Source of the DNA: Streptomyces chrestomyceticus JCM 4735
Lineage (GTDB): Bacteria; Actinomycetota; Actinomycetes; Streptomycetales; Streptomycetaceae
Direction: 5' to 3'
NCBI RefSeq assembly: GCF_003865135.1
Contig: NZ_BHZC01000001.1
Coordinates: 310,001 to 374,000, forward strand
DNA length: 64,000 nucleotides
In this document: positions 42,151-50,322 of the stretch, piece by piece
Numbering within the stretch: position 1 is the first letter of the stretch
Layout: the number at the start of each line of letters is the position of its first letter
Program-made: the position numbers and the translations under genes
The notes under the pieces: model-generated
The model's database searches: none
What the model was told of the DNA's origin: nothing
Seen by the model: the letters and a program-made list of their open reading frames with translations, nothing else

Positions 42151-43128
42151 TCATTTCCGGTCGGCGTGGTGTGCGCGCCGAATACCGACGAGCACACCAG
42201 CGATCACCAGGAATATTCCCGCGATTTCCAGCGCGGACGGAACGCGCTCCGTGACGAGGAAGACATAGGTGAGGCCGGATACGGTCTGGACCACGATGAG
42301 CTGTCCCGCGAGCGACACCGGCAGGAGGGCCGATGCCCGGTTCCACAGCGCCGTTCCGAACCAGGTGACGAGGATTCCCAGGATCAGGGTGCCGCCGAGC
42401 AGCATCGGCCAGGGCGCCTGGGGCGGCACTGTCGGCTGACCTGTCGCCCACCAGACGGGAAGCACGAGAAGGCACAGCGCGAGCGTGGCCACTCCGATCA
42501 TGTTCGACCACTGCACCGGCGAGACGTCCGGGTGGTCTTTCATGAACCGGGCGTTGGCCACGCTGTACCACGTCCACAGGGCCACGGCGGCGACCGCGCA
42601 GCCGGCTCCGAGAAGCTGATCGGCCAGGGAACGGCCCTTTGTCTGCGACCAGTCCCACTCGGTGGCGTTGACGATGAGGAGACCGGTCAGAATGACGCCC
42701 AGCGGCAGGGCGATCTGCCGGAAAGGGTATTCACGCCGCAGCCGGTTTCCGTAGAGGGACACCGTCACCGGAAGGGTGCCGATGACCGTGGTGACGACCG
42801 GTCCGCCGGCCAGCGCTATGCCCTGCGCCATGAAGAAGTAGTACCCGACGTTGCCGGTGACCGCGAAAAGGCCCGCATACGTCCATACCCGCATGCCGTG
42901 CCCGGTGTTCCGGTCGCGTGCGAGCAGTACGAGGACAAGCGACAGGACGCCGTACCACAGGTACCGTCCCAGCGTGATGACGGCGGGGTGGAAGGCGTGC
43001 AGGACCACCGGCGCCACGTCCGCCAGGCCCCAGGAGAGGTTCGCGGCGACGGCGAGCGGTATGCCGCCGTGCCCCCTCGCGTGCCGCTCCGTCCGCGGCG
43101 GGCCGGAGAGGCGGGGGCGCAGGCTCAC
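42151..43128 (-). CDS. EamA/DMT-family transporter
   Basis: 325 residues with about 10 hydrophobic helices in two EamA repeats (AVAANLSWGLADVAPVVLHA opening the first, GCAVAAVALWTWYSVANARF opening the second). It starts at a GTG 17 nt after the Rieske stop with no strong ribosome site, so it probably depends on readthrough from that gene. Likely an exporter of a small metabolite. The pairing with the Rieske oxygenase suggests it exports that pathway's product. Confidence 0.85.
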   Translation of the reverse strand: MSLRPRLSGPPRTERHARGHGGIPLAVAANLSWGLADVAPVVLHAFHPAVITLGRYLWYGVLSLVLVLLARDRNTGHGMRVWTYAGLFAVTGNVGYYFFMAQGIALAGGPVVTTVIGTLPVTVSLYGNRLRREYPFRQIALPLGVILTGLLIVNATEWDWSQTKGRSLADQLLGAGCAVAAVALWTWYSVANARFMKDHPDVSPVQWSNMIGVATLALCLLVLPVWWATGQPTVPPQAPWPMLLGGTLILGILVTWFGTALWNRASALLPVSLAGQLIVVQTVSGLTYVFLVTERVPSALEIAGIFLVIAGVLVGIRRAHHADRK

Positions 43129-43144
43129 GGGTGGCCGGGCGGGG

Positions 43145-44302
43145 TCACGGGCTCTCCTCGTCGAGGACCCGGTCCAGCACCCAGTTGTCGAAGCGGTGCA
43201 CGACCGGTTCCTCGGCCGTGTAACAGCCCGGAACGCTGCTGCGCAGCCCGCGGTACTGCACCTCGACGATCTGGTTGTCCTCGTCCATGACCTGGTCCCA
43301 GCGGGCGTTGTACGCCTCGGCCAGCTCGGCGAAGTCGGGGCGGGCGACGGTCTCGCGGGGGAAGCAGTAACCGACTTCGGTGTGGAGCCGGCCGGGTGCG
43401 GTCGGGATTTTGCGGATCCACCACATGCAGTCGGGAGCTGTGACGATGAACGAGCCCGGGAGGACGGTGGAGAAATAGGTGCCCTCTTCGGCCGGCCCGT
43501 AAATGCCGGGGGTCCGGGGAAATCCCTTGCTGCGGGAGCCGGGATAGAGCGCGGGGGTGGGCTGGTCGGTGTTGACGACCGCGATCCACTCCCCCTGTGT
43601 CGTCGCGGCCGTCACCGGCTGCTCTCCGATGGACCGGCGATGGATGTGCTTGGTGTGCAGGGTCTCCATCTCGACCTCGCAGTACAGTTTCCAGTTCGTT
43701 GCGAGGTCGTAGCTCAGCCGGCGGACGCACACCATGCGTGACACCTGGTAGGGCGCCGCGACCCGCTCGGGATAGTCCCCGAGGTAGACATCCAGTGGGA
43801 CGGGCGGTTTTGGGGAGACGTTCACGTAAATCATCCCGTGCCGTGACGCGCACGGCACGGGGGTCAGATTAAGCCCCAGATTTCCCAGCGCGGAGCGGGC
43901 GTACTCCGTTTCGGTGCCGGGCGCCATGAGCAGCGTCCCGTCCAGATCGTAGGTCCAGCTGTGGTACGGGCAGCGGATCGCCCGGCACGATCCCTGGCTT
44001 TCTCCGAGCAGTTCGGCCCCTCGGTGGCGGCACGAGTTGCGGAATCCCCGCACCCCGCCCTCGCGGTCCCGGATGACGATGACGGACTCACCGAGCAGTG
44101 TGGTCGTGAGGAAGGTGCCGGGCTCGGGGAGCGAGGTGTCCAGGTCCACGAAATGCCAGGCCGGGCGGAAGATCTTGGCCGTCTCCCGCTGGAACCACTC
44201 GTCATCCGTGTAACACCATGCGGGAAGCGTCTCGGCCTTTTCCCTGTTGCGCCTGACCGCATCGTAGCGAGCGGGAGAGAACAGGTCCGGTGGTGCGGCC
44301 AT
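43145..44302 (-). CDS. Rieske non-haem iron oxygenase (aromatic-ring-hydroxylating type, alpha subunit)
   Basis: 385 residues from an ATG with GAGGAGG upstream. The Rieske [2Fe-2S] ligands are C91-x-H93 and C111-x2-H114. The mononuclear iron site is ETLHTKHIH, with H216 and H221 and E213 at the bridging position where ring-hydroxylating dioxygenases usually have Asp. The length and Glu resemble the choline monooxygenase/stachydrine demethylase branch as well as tailoring oxygenases. No reductase or beta subunit is nearby. Likely hydroxylation or demethylation of a small molecule. Confidence 0.9.
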   Translation of the reverse strand: MAAPPDLFSPARYDAVRRNREKAETLPAWCYTDDEWFQRETAKIFRPAWHFVDLDTSLPEPGTFLTTTLLGESVIVIRDREGGVRGFRNSCRHRGAELLGESQGSCRAIRCPYHSWTYDLDGTLLMAPGTETEYARSALGNLGLNLTPVPCASRHGMIYVNVSPKPPVPLDVYLGDYPERVAAPYQVSRMVCVRRLSYDLATNWKLYCEVEMETLHTKHIHRRSIGEQPVTAATTQGEWIAVVNTDQPTPALYPGSRSKGFPRTPGIYGPAEEGTYFSTVLPGSFIVTAPDCMWWIRKIPTAPGRLHTEVGYCFPRETVARPDFAELAEAYNARWDQVMDEDNQIVEVQYRGLRSSVPGCYTAEEPVVHRFDNWVLDRVLDEESP

Positions 44303-44574
44303 GCCGGTGTCCTCCTCGGTTTTTGCTGAAGTGTCCGATCCGTCACAGCACCTGTGCACCGGGGTAATTGCGCCGGCCGAACGGTGCCGTGACCGGCTGT
44401 CGGCCGTGATGAGCCGATGAGCCTTTGAGGGCTGTGCTGCAATTGTCAACGGGTTCGGACGGCGAGGGACAGCAAGAATCGAGACAGCTGCCTCCGGAAG
44501 AACGTTTTGTCGGTACGGCGCGCACAGGGCCGCGGCCCAAGTCCGGCCTGGTGGTCGCCCTCGCGGGGGATCGA

Positions 44575-45095
44575 CGTTTTGCGCCGGGACGGCTTCGGCG
44601 CGCTGCCAGGAACGCCACAGCGCGGCGTAGATTCCGTCCTGGGCCAACAGTTCGCCGTGCGCTCCCAGTTCGACGACCTGTCCGTGCTCGACGGGGGCGA
44701 TCCGGTCGGCGTCCTGGGCGGTGTGCAGCCGGTGGGCGATGGAGATGACGGTGCGGCCTTCGAAGACGGCCGCCAAGGCCTGCTCGGCGTGGCGCGCGGC
44801 GGCCGGGTCGAGCAGCGAGGTCGCCTCGTCCAGGATGACCGTGTGCGGCGCGGCCAACAGGATGCGTGCCAGCGACGGTTGCTGGCTCACCGCTGTCACC
44901 GCGCCAGCCCCGGCGGCCAAGGCCACCAGGTCGTGTTGTTACAGGCCCTGGTCGACGGCGCAGGAGATCAGATAGGGGGCACCGCCAGGCCGACCATCCA
45001 CACCACGCCCAGCACCACGGTGTACAGCGCGCGGCGGGGCTGCTGACGCAGCAGCCATCCCAGGTAACGGAGCGGGCTGCGGACATCAGGGGTGC
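44575..45095 (-). pseudogene. ABC exporter remnant, both ends kept, middle deleted
   Basis: Reading leftwards from about 45095, one frame gives the start of an ABC exporter membrane domain (RSPLRYLGWLLRQQPRRAL, then VVWMVGLAVPPYLISCAVDQGL in a shifted frame) and then hits a stop. From about 44926, sequence from the end of a nucleotide-binding domain follows: TVILDEATSLLD (Walker B/D-loop), ISIAHRL (H-loop) and HGELLAQDGIYAALW. Walker A, Q-loop and LSGGQ signature are missing. The frame then runs without a stop into the Rieske gene. Confidence 0.78.
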
Positions 45096-45515
45096 CGGGA
45101 GCGGCTTAGGGAGGCGACTGGGGCATGAGGGGCAGGCTGCCCATGGCCACTACAGCGACACGCGGGCCCAGCCATCTTCCGTACGCATGACAGTACGACG
45201 CGCTGCCCATCGGGCCGGGTGACAGCGTCGATCCGCACCGGGACCGGCGGGAACGATGACCGAAACCGGTGTGTCCACGGCCGTGTCACGGGGCCGGAAA
45301 GGTGCGTGCCATGGCGGTGTATCGGGTGACGTTCCGATGCGTACGGTACGGACGGCACGGCGCCACGCCGTCCTTGAAGATCTTTGTCCGGCGATCTCGC
45401 AGGTCACCAATTCACCGCGGTAAAGGATCTCCACCACGGCGCGCAGGAACGATTTGTCGAACGGTGGGCGCGGCTAGGGTTGGGGCTCTCTTCGTCTCGT
45501 GGAGGTGCCCGGACG
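45096..45515. other. Intergenic region and probable dnaE promoter
   Basis: 420 nt with no gene I can support. A TTGTCG (45454-45459)/TAGGGT (45475-45480) pair with a short 15-bp spacer precedes the dnaE ribosome site and may be its promoter. I see no LexA-type palindrome. Confidence 0.35.
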
Positions 45516-48500
45516 GTGGCCGACAGCTTTGTTCACCTGCACAATCACACCGAATATTCCATGCTCGACGGCGCGCAGAAGCTTAAACCGATGTTCGCCG
45601 AAGTCGCACGCCAGTCGATGCCCGCCGTCGCGATGAGCGATCACGGCAACATGTTCGGTGCCTATGAGTTCCACCAGGTGTCCAAAGGCTTCGACGACGT
45701 CAAACCGATCATCGGCATCGAGGCCTACGTCGCCCCGTCCTCGCGCCGCCACCGTAAGCAGGAATTCTGGGGGCCGGGCGGGCAGCGCGCCATGTCGGAC
45801 GACGGCGAGGGGTCGAAAGACGTGTCCGGCGGCGGCCGGTTCACCCACATGACGATGTGGGCCCGGAACGTCCAGGGGCTGCGCAATCTTTTCTACCTGT
45901 CCACCGAAGCCAGTTACAGCGGACAATTCCCGGCCGGCAAGCCCCGCATGGACATGGAGCTGATCGGCGAGCACGCCGAGGGCATCATCGCGACGACCGG
46001 CTGCCCCTCCGGCGCCATCCAGACGCGGCTGCGGCTGAACCAATACGCCGAGGCCCGCGAGGTCGCCGCTGCCTACCAGGACATCTTCGGCCGTGAGAAC
46101 TACTTCCTGGAGCTGATGGACCACGGCCTGTCCATCGAACGGGACGTCCGGGACGGGCTGCTGCGCCTGGCCAAGGACCTGGACATTCCCCTGCTGGCCA
46201 CCAACGACGCGCACTACATCCACGAGGACCAGGCGGACGCGCACGACAACCTGCTGTGCATCGGCGTCGGAAAGAACAAGGCCGACGAGAAGCGCTTCCG
46301 GTTCCAGGGCGGCGGCTATTACCTGAAGACCGCGCAGGAGATGCGCGCCCTGTTCTCCGAACTCCCCGGAGCGTGCGACAACACCCTGCTCATCGCGGAA
46401 CGCATCGAGTCGTACAACGAAGTGTTCGACTACGTCGACGAGATGCCGCAGTACCCGGACGTGCCCGAGGGGGAAACCCAGGAGTCGTGGCTGCGCAAGG
46501 AGGTCCTGAAGGGCCTCGCCACGCGCTACGGCGATCCTGTCCCCGCCGAGGTCATGGAACGCTTCGAGACCGAGATGACGGTCATCGGGCCCATGGGATT
46601 CTCCAGCTACTTCCTCGTGGTCGCGGACATCTGCAAATACGCGCGCGACAACGGCGTGCCGGTCGGTCCGGGCCGCGGTTCGGCCACCGGCTCCATCGTC
46701 GCCTACGCCACCCGTATCACCGAGCTGTGCCCCCTGGAGCACGGCCTGCTGTTCGAACGCTTTCTGAATCCCGAGCGCATCAACCCGCCGGATGTCGACC
46801 TCGACTTCGACGACCGCCAGCGCGACAAGATGGTGCGCTACGTCACCGAGAAGTACGGCGACGCGTACACCGCCATGGTGAACACGTTCGGCAAGATCAA
46901 GGCCAAGAACGCGATCAAGGACTCCTCGCGCATCCTCGGCTATCCGTTCAGCCACGGCGAGCGGATCACCAAAGCGCTGCCGCCGGACATCATGGGCAAG
47001 TCCATCCCCCTGGACGGCATCTTCGACCCCGAGCACCCGCGGTACGGCGAGGCCGGCGAGATCCGGCAGATGTACGAGAACGAGCCGGACGTCAAGAAGG
47101 TCATCGACACGGCCAAGGGCGTCGAGGGGCTGACCCGCGGCACCGGTGTGCACGCGGCCGCGGTGATTCTTTCCAAGACCAAGCTGACGGACCGTATCCC
47201 GCTGCACATGCGGGCCGCCGACGGCGTGAAGATCACCGGTTTCGACTATCCGTCCTGCGAGGCCATGGGCCTGGTCAAGATGGACTTCCTGGGGCTGCGC
47301 AACCTGGGCGTCATCGACCACGCGCTGCAGAACATCCGCGAGAACCGCGGCATCAAGCTGGCCACCGTCGACCCGATGGACGGCGACCCCGGGAAAGTCG
47401 TCATCCCCCTCGACGACGAGAAGACCTTCGAACTCCTCGGCCGCGGCGACACCTTCGGCGTCTTCCAGCTCGACGGCGGCGGCATGCGCGCCCTGCTGAA
47501 ACTGATGGAACCGTCACGATTCGAGGACATCGCGGCGGCCCTCGCCCTGTACCGGCCCGGCCCGATGGCCGCCAACGCGCACACCAACTACGCGCTGCGG
47601 CAGAACGGCAAGCAGGAGCCGGACCCGATCCACCCCGAGCTGAAGGAAGTCCTCGACCCGATCCTGGGCTCCACCCACCATCTGCTCATCTTCCAGGAGC
47701 AGATCATGGCCATCGCCCGGACCCTCGCCGGCTACACCCTCGGCGGCGCCGACATGCTGCGCCGCGCGATGGGCAAGAAGAAGCCCGAAGTGCTGGCCGC
47801 CGAATGGGAGAAGTTCCACGCCGGCATGCGGACGAACGGCTACTCCGAGGAGGCCGTGAAGGCCATCTGGGACGTCATGCTCCCGTTCTCCGGATACGCG
47901 TTCAACAAGTCCCACACCGCCGGATACGGCCTGGTCTCCTACTGGACCGCCTATCTGAAGGCGAACTATCCGGCCGAATACATGGCCGCGCTGCTGACAT
48001 CCGTCGGAGATGACAAGGACAAGGCGGGCATCTACCTGGCCGACGCGCGCAAGCTGGGCGTCACCGTCATGCCGCCGGACGTCAACGAGTCCGTCGCGGA
48101 GTTCGCGGCCATCGGCGACGACGTACGCTTCGGCCTCCGTTCGGTACGCAATGTCGGCGACAACGTCATCGAGACCATCATCGCGGCCCGTAAGACCAAG
48201 GGGAAGTTCGCCTCCTTCGCCGACTTCCTCGACAAGGCCGAGCTGCCCGCGCTCAACAAGCGGGCGGTCGAATCCCTCATCAAGGCCGGCGCGTTCGACT
48301 CCCTCGGCCACACCCGTAAAGGGTTGACCGCCGCACACGAACCGGCCATCGACGCGGTCGTGCCGCTGAAGAAGGCCGCCGCGTACGGACAGGACGACCT
48401 GTTCGCCGGGCTCGGGGGCGACGAAGGCGGCGCGGAATCGGGATTCGGCCTCGATGTGAAGATCGACGAGAGTGAATGGCCGCGTAAGCAACTGCTCTCC

Positions 48501-49115
48501 ACCGAGCGGGAGATGCTCGGCATGTACGTCTCGGCGCACCCGCTGGACGGCACCGAGCACATCCTCTCCGCCAACCGGGACACCACCATCCCCGAGCTGG
48601 TGGCCTCCGGCCGCACCGAAGGCGTGGTGCGCCTGTCCGGGCTGATCACCAGCATCCAGCCGAAGATGACCAAGCAGGGCAACGCCTGGGCGATCGTCAA
48701 CCTGGCCGACCGGGACGGCACCATCGAGGTGCTGTTCTTCCCCGCCACCTACCAGCTCGTCGTGGGCGCCCTGGTCGAGGACAGCGTGGTGTCGGTCCAG
48801 GGCCGCATCAACGACCGGGACGGCACGGTCAGCATCTTCGGGCAGGAGCTGAACGTACTCGACATCACCTCGGCGGAGCGCACCGGTGCGGCCCCCGTGC
48901 AGCTCAGCCTCCCCTACCACCGCATCAACGAGCCCACCCTCAAGGAACTGAAGCGCATCATGGGTGCGCACCCCGGGGACAACCCCGTCCACCTCGCGGT
49001 ACGCGGAGTGCAGAAGACGATCGTGTACCAGCTCCACACCATGGTGAATCCGGCCACGCTCGCCTCCGAGATCAAGGGCTCCTTCGGGCCGGACGCGTGG
49101 CAAGGCGTGGTGTGA
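45516..49115 (+). CDS. dnaE: DNA polymerase III alpha subunit (DnaE-type), probable extra copy
   Basis: 1199 residues from a GTG with GGAGG 10 nt upstream. The PHP domain is present (HLHNHTEYSMLDG). The polymerase palm has PPDVDLDFDD (Asp426, 428, 430) and a third Asp590 in VKMDFLGLRNL, so the catalytic triad is intact. Fingers, helix-hairpin-helix and OB regions (TKQGNAWAIVNLADRDGTIEVLFF) run to the end. It is of the replicative DnaE1 type and not the shorter DnaE2/ImuC type. It sits alone among biosynthetic genes rather than in a housekeeping setting, so it is likely a second copy. A target-duplication resistance role is inference. Confidence 0.93.
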   Translation: MADSFVHLHNHTEYSMLDGAQKLKPMFAEVARQSMPAVAMSDHGNMFGAYEFHQVSKGFDDVKPIIGIEAYVAPSSRRHRKQEFWGPGGQRAMSDDGEGSKDVSGGGRFTHMTMWARNVQGLRNLFYLSTEASYSGQFPAGKPRMDMELIGEHAEGIIATTGCPSGAIQTRLRLNQYAEAREVAAAYQDIFGRENYFLELMDHGLSIERDVRDGLLRLAKDLDIPLLATNDAHYIHEDQADAHDNLLCIGVGKNKADEKRFRFQGGGYYLKTAQEMRALFSELPGACDNTLLIAERIESYNEVFDYVDEMPQYPDVPEGETQESWLRKEVLKGLATRYGDPVPAEVMERFETEMTVIGPMGFSSYFLVVADICKYARDNGVPVGPGRGSATGSIVAYATRITELCPLEHGLLFERFLNPERINPPDVDLDFDDRQRDKMVRYVTEKYGDAYTAMVNTFGKIKAKNAIKDSSRILGYPFSHGERITKALPPDIMGKSIPLDGIFDPEHPRYGEAGEIRQMYENEPDVKKVIDTAKGVEGLTRGTGVHAAAVILSKTKLTDRIPLHMRAADGVKITGFDYPSCEAMGLVKMDFLGLRNLGVIDHALQNIRENRGIKLATVDPMDGDPGKVVIPLDDEKTFELLGRGDTFGVFQLDGGGMRALLKLMEPSRFEDIAAALALYRPGPMAANAHTNYALRQNGKQEPDPIHPELKEVLDPILGSTHHLLIFQEQIMAIARTLAGYTLGGADMLRRAMGKKKPEVLAAEWEKFHAGMRTNGYSEEAVKAIWDVMLPFSGYAFNKSHTAGYGLVSYWTAYLKANYPAEYMAALLTSVGDDKDKAGIYLADARKLGVTVMPPDVNESVAEFAAIGDDVRFGLRSVRNVGDNVIETIIAARKTKGKFASFADFLDKAELPALNKRAVESLIKAGAFDSLGHTRKGLTAAHEPAIDAVVPLKKAAAYGQDDLFAGLGGDEGGAESGFGLDVKIDESEWPRKQLLSTEREMLGMYVSAHPLDGTEHILSANRDTTIPELVASGRTEGVVRLSGLITSIQPKMTKQGNAWAIVNLADRDGTIEVLFFPATYQLVVGALVEDSVVSVQGRINDRDGTVSIFGQELNVLDITSAERTGAAPVQLSLPYHRINEPTLKELKRIMGAHPGDNPVHLAVRGVQKTIVYQLHTMVNPATLASEIKGSFGPDAWQGVV

Positions 49116-49154
49116 GCGGCCCGGACCGCCCGGACGAAGAGACCCATCTGCGGT

Positions 49155-49814
49155 TCACCCCCTCCGTGCGCGCGAGGGCGGCCCCGGAGACGCGTGGCGG
49201 CGGAGTACGGCGTGCCGCGCCTGCCAGGTGGCCGAGCGGCTGCCGAACGGGGCGTAGTCGATCTCCAGGACGGTGAAATGGGGTGCGACCAGGGCGAGAA
49301 ACGTCGGCTCGGCCATCCGGGAGGGGCCTCGCACCTGAGAGAGTTCCGTCTTCACGGTGGGGGCGCTCGCGCCTACGTGGATCCAGAGGCCACCCGGCAG
49401 GCAGACCCGCGCCATCGCCGCGACGAAGTGCCGTCGGTCCGTCATCTGCGGTAGGGCGTGCAGCACGCCCCGTTCCAGTGCCACCGGAAACGGGCCGAGC
49501 CGCGGTGGTAGGTGCGTGACGTCGGCCGTCGTGAACCGGACGGTCAGCGCCGCGGGCGTACGGGCGCGTGCCAGGGCGATCGCCCGTGGCGAGAAATCGC
49601 AGCCGGTGACCCGGTAGCCGTGCTCGGCGAGCCAGCGTGCGGTGGAGCCCAGCCCGCAGCCGACATCGATCACGTCCTCGGGTGGCGGCGCGTGCCGGGT
49701 GAGCAGGCGGGCCAGGGGCGCGGTGGGCGGCTCGTCCCAGACCGGGTCGCCGCATCGATAGGTCAGGTCCCATTCCTGTGCCGTCATGGGCTTCGGGTCC
49801 CGTGACTTTTCCAT
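49155..49814 (-). CDS. Class I SAM-dependent methyltransferase
   Basis: 219 residues. Motif I is VIDVGCGLGSTARWLA (about 49-64), followed by GCDFSPRAIALA (motif II acidic residue region) and ALERGVLHALPQ. It resembles thiopurine/tellurite-type and small-molecule methyltransferases. It is divergent from the RiPP operon, sharing a 342-nt upstream region, and convergent with dnaE with 39 nt between them. If it belongs to the RiPP pathway it could methylate the modified C-terminus or a hydroxyl; this is inferred from position only. Confidence 0.88.
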   Translation of the reverse strand: MEKSRDPKPMTAQEWDLTYRCGDPVWDEPPTAPLARLLTRHAPPPEDVIDVGCGLGSTARWLAEHGYRVTGCDFSPRAIALARARTPAALTVRFTTADVTHLPPRLGPFPVALERGVLHALPQMTDRRHFVAAMARVCLPGGLWIHVGASAPTVKTELSQVRGPSRMAEPTFLALVAPHFTVLEIDYAPFGSRSATWQARHAVLRRHASPGPPSRARRG

Positions 49815-50156
49815 TGCGGGATGTTCTTCTTGTTCTTCCTGACGGTCAAGACCGGCGGGGCGGCACTGCTCCGCGCGGAAACGGAATGCTTGCTACGGGA
49901 ATGTGTAACGGGTCGGCCACCGGCACCGCGCCATGACTGTTCATGGAAGTGACACGACGAACTCCGGGCGCCGTACGCCGAAGACCATATAAGGACGTGG
50001 CGAAATTACGCGACTCCTTCGGAGTTGTGGACTCCGGTGGCCCGGAACTACCGTGGACGGGAACCGCCCTGGTCGACGCGCACGCGGTGCGGCGCGAATT
50101 CAGCACGGAACCGATCTTCCATTCGGCACCTCACCATGTTCCCGCAAGGAGGGACC
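49815..50156. promoter_or_regulatory. Divergent promoter region of the RiPP operon and methyltransferase
   Basis: It contains a TATAAG -10-like box at 49988-49993 for the precursor direction and, further down, three mutually complementary segments: ACTCC (50013-50017), GGAGT (50021-50025) and ACTCC (50031-50035). The middle one can pair with either neighbour, giving two exclusive hairpins. A strong AAGGAGGG at 50147-50154 serves the precursor. Small open frames here look non-coding. Confidence 0.45.
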
Positions 50157-50309
50157 ATGACCGCTCTGCAGCCCGAAGTGACCGTCGAGGACGAATTCTC
50201 GGAACTCGACGAACTGGAAGTGATTGACGCCAAGGAGCTGAAGCTCGGCGGCTCCTACCACGCTTATGTCTATATCGCCGCGGAGGACATTTACGGGACC
50301 GCTGACTGA
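50157..50309 (+). CDS. RiPP precursor peptide, Tyr-rich core with C-terminal Asp
   Basis: 50 residues with an unusually strong ribosome site (AAGGAGGG, 2 nt before the ATG). The leader is acidic (VEDEFSELDELEVIDAKELK), then L-GG, then the putative core SYHAYVYIAAEDIYGTAD. There is no Cys, and four Tyr lie in the last 18 residues. The gene is 13 nt upstream of a radical SAM gene and first in a tightly packed modification operon, the standard place for a precursor. The Gly-Gly is a possible cleavage site, but no peptidase gene is adjacent. I do not recognise the family. Confidence 0.85.
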   Translation: MTALQPEVTVEDEFSELDELEVIDAKELKLGGSYHAYVYIAAEDIYGTAD

Positions 50310-50322
50310 GGTCCGGTGAGCC

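Noticed and set aside
41044..42254. Several 60-290 residue open frames around the CRISPR array
   Set aside because: They run through the repeats, lack ribosome sites and are Arg/Pro/Thr-rich by composition alone.
43145..44926. A single ABC-domain/Rieske fusion protein in one open frame
   Set aside because: The ABC part lacks Walker A and signature, the Rieske gene has its own ATG with GAGGAGG, and the joining stretch looks non-coding. It is read better as a pseudogene remnant.
45384..45515. A 44-residue N-terminal extension of the DnaE protein
   Set aside because: DnaE homology begins at the GTG at 45516, which has a GGAGG site; the upstream stretch is unlike any polymerase sequence.
49943..50227. 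A possible second small precursor gene upstream of and overlapping the RiPP precursor
   Set aside because: It has no ribosome site, an Arg-rich tail that is just another frame of the precursor gene, and no leader/core look.
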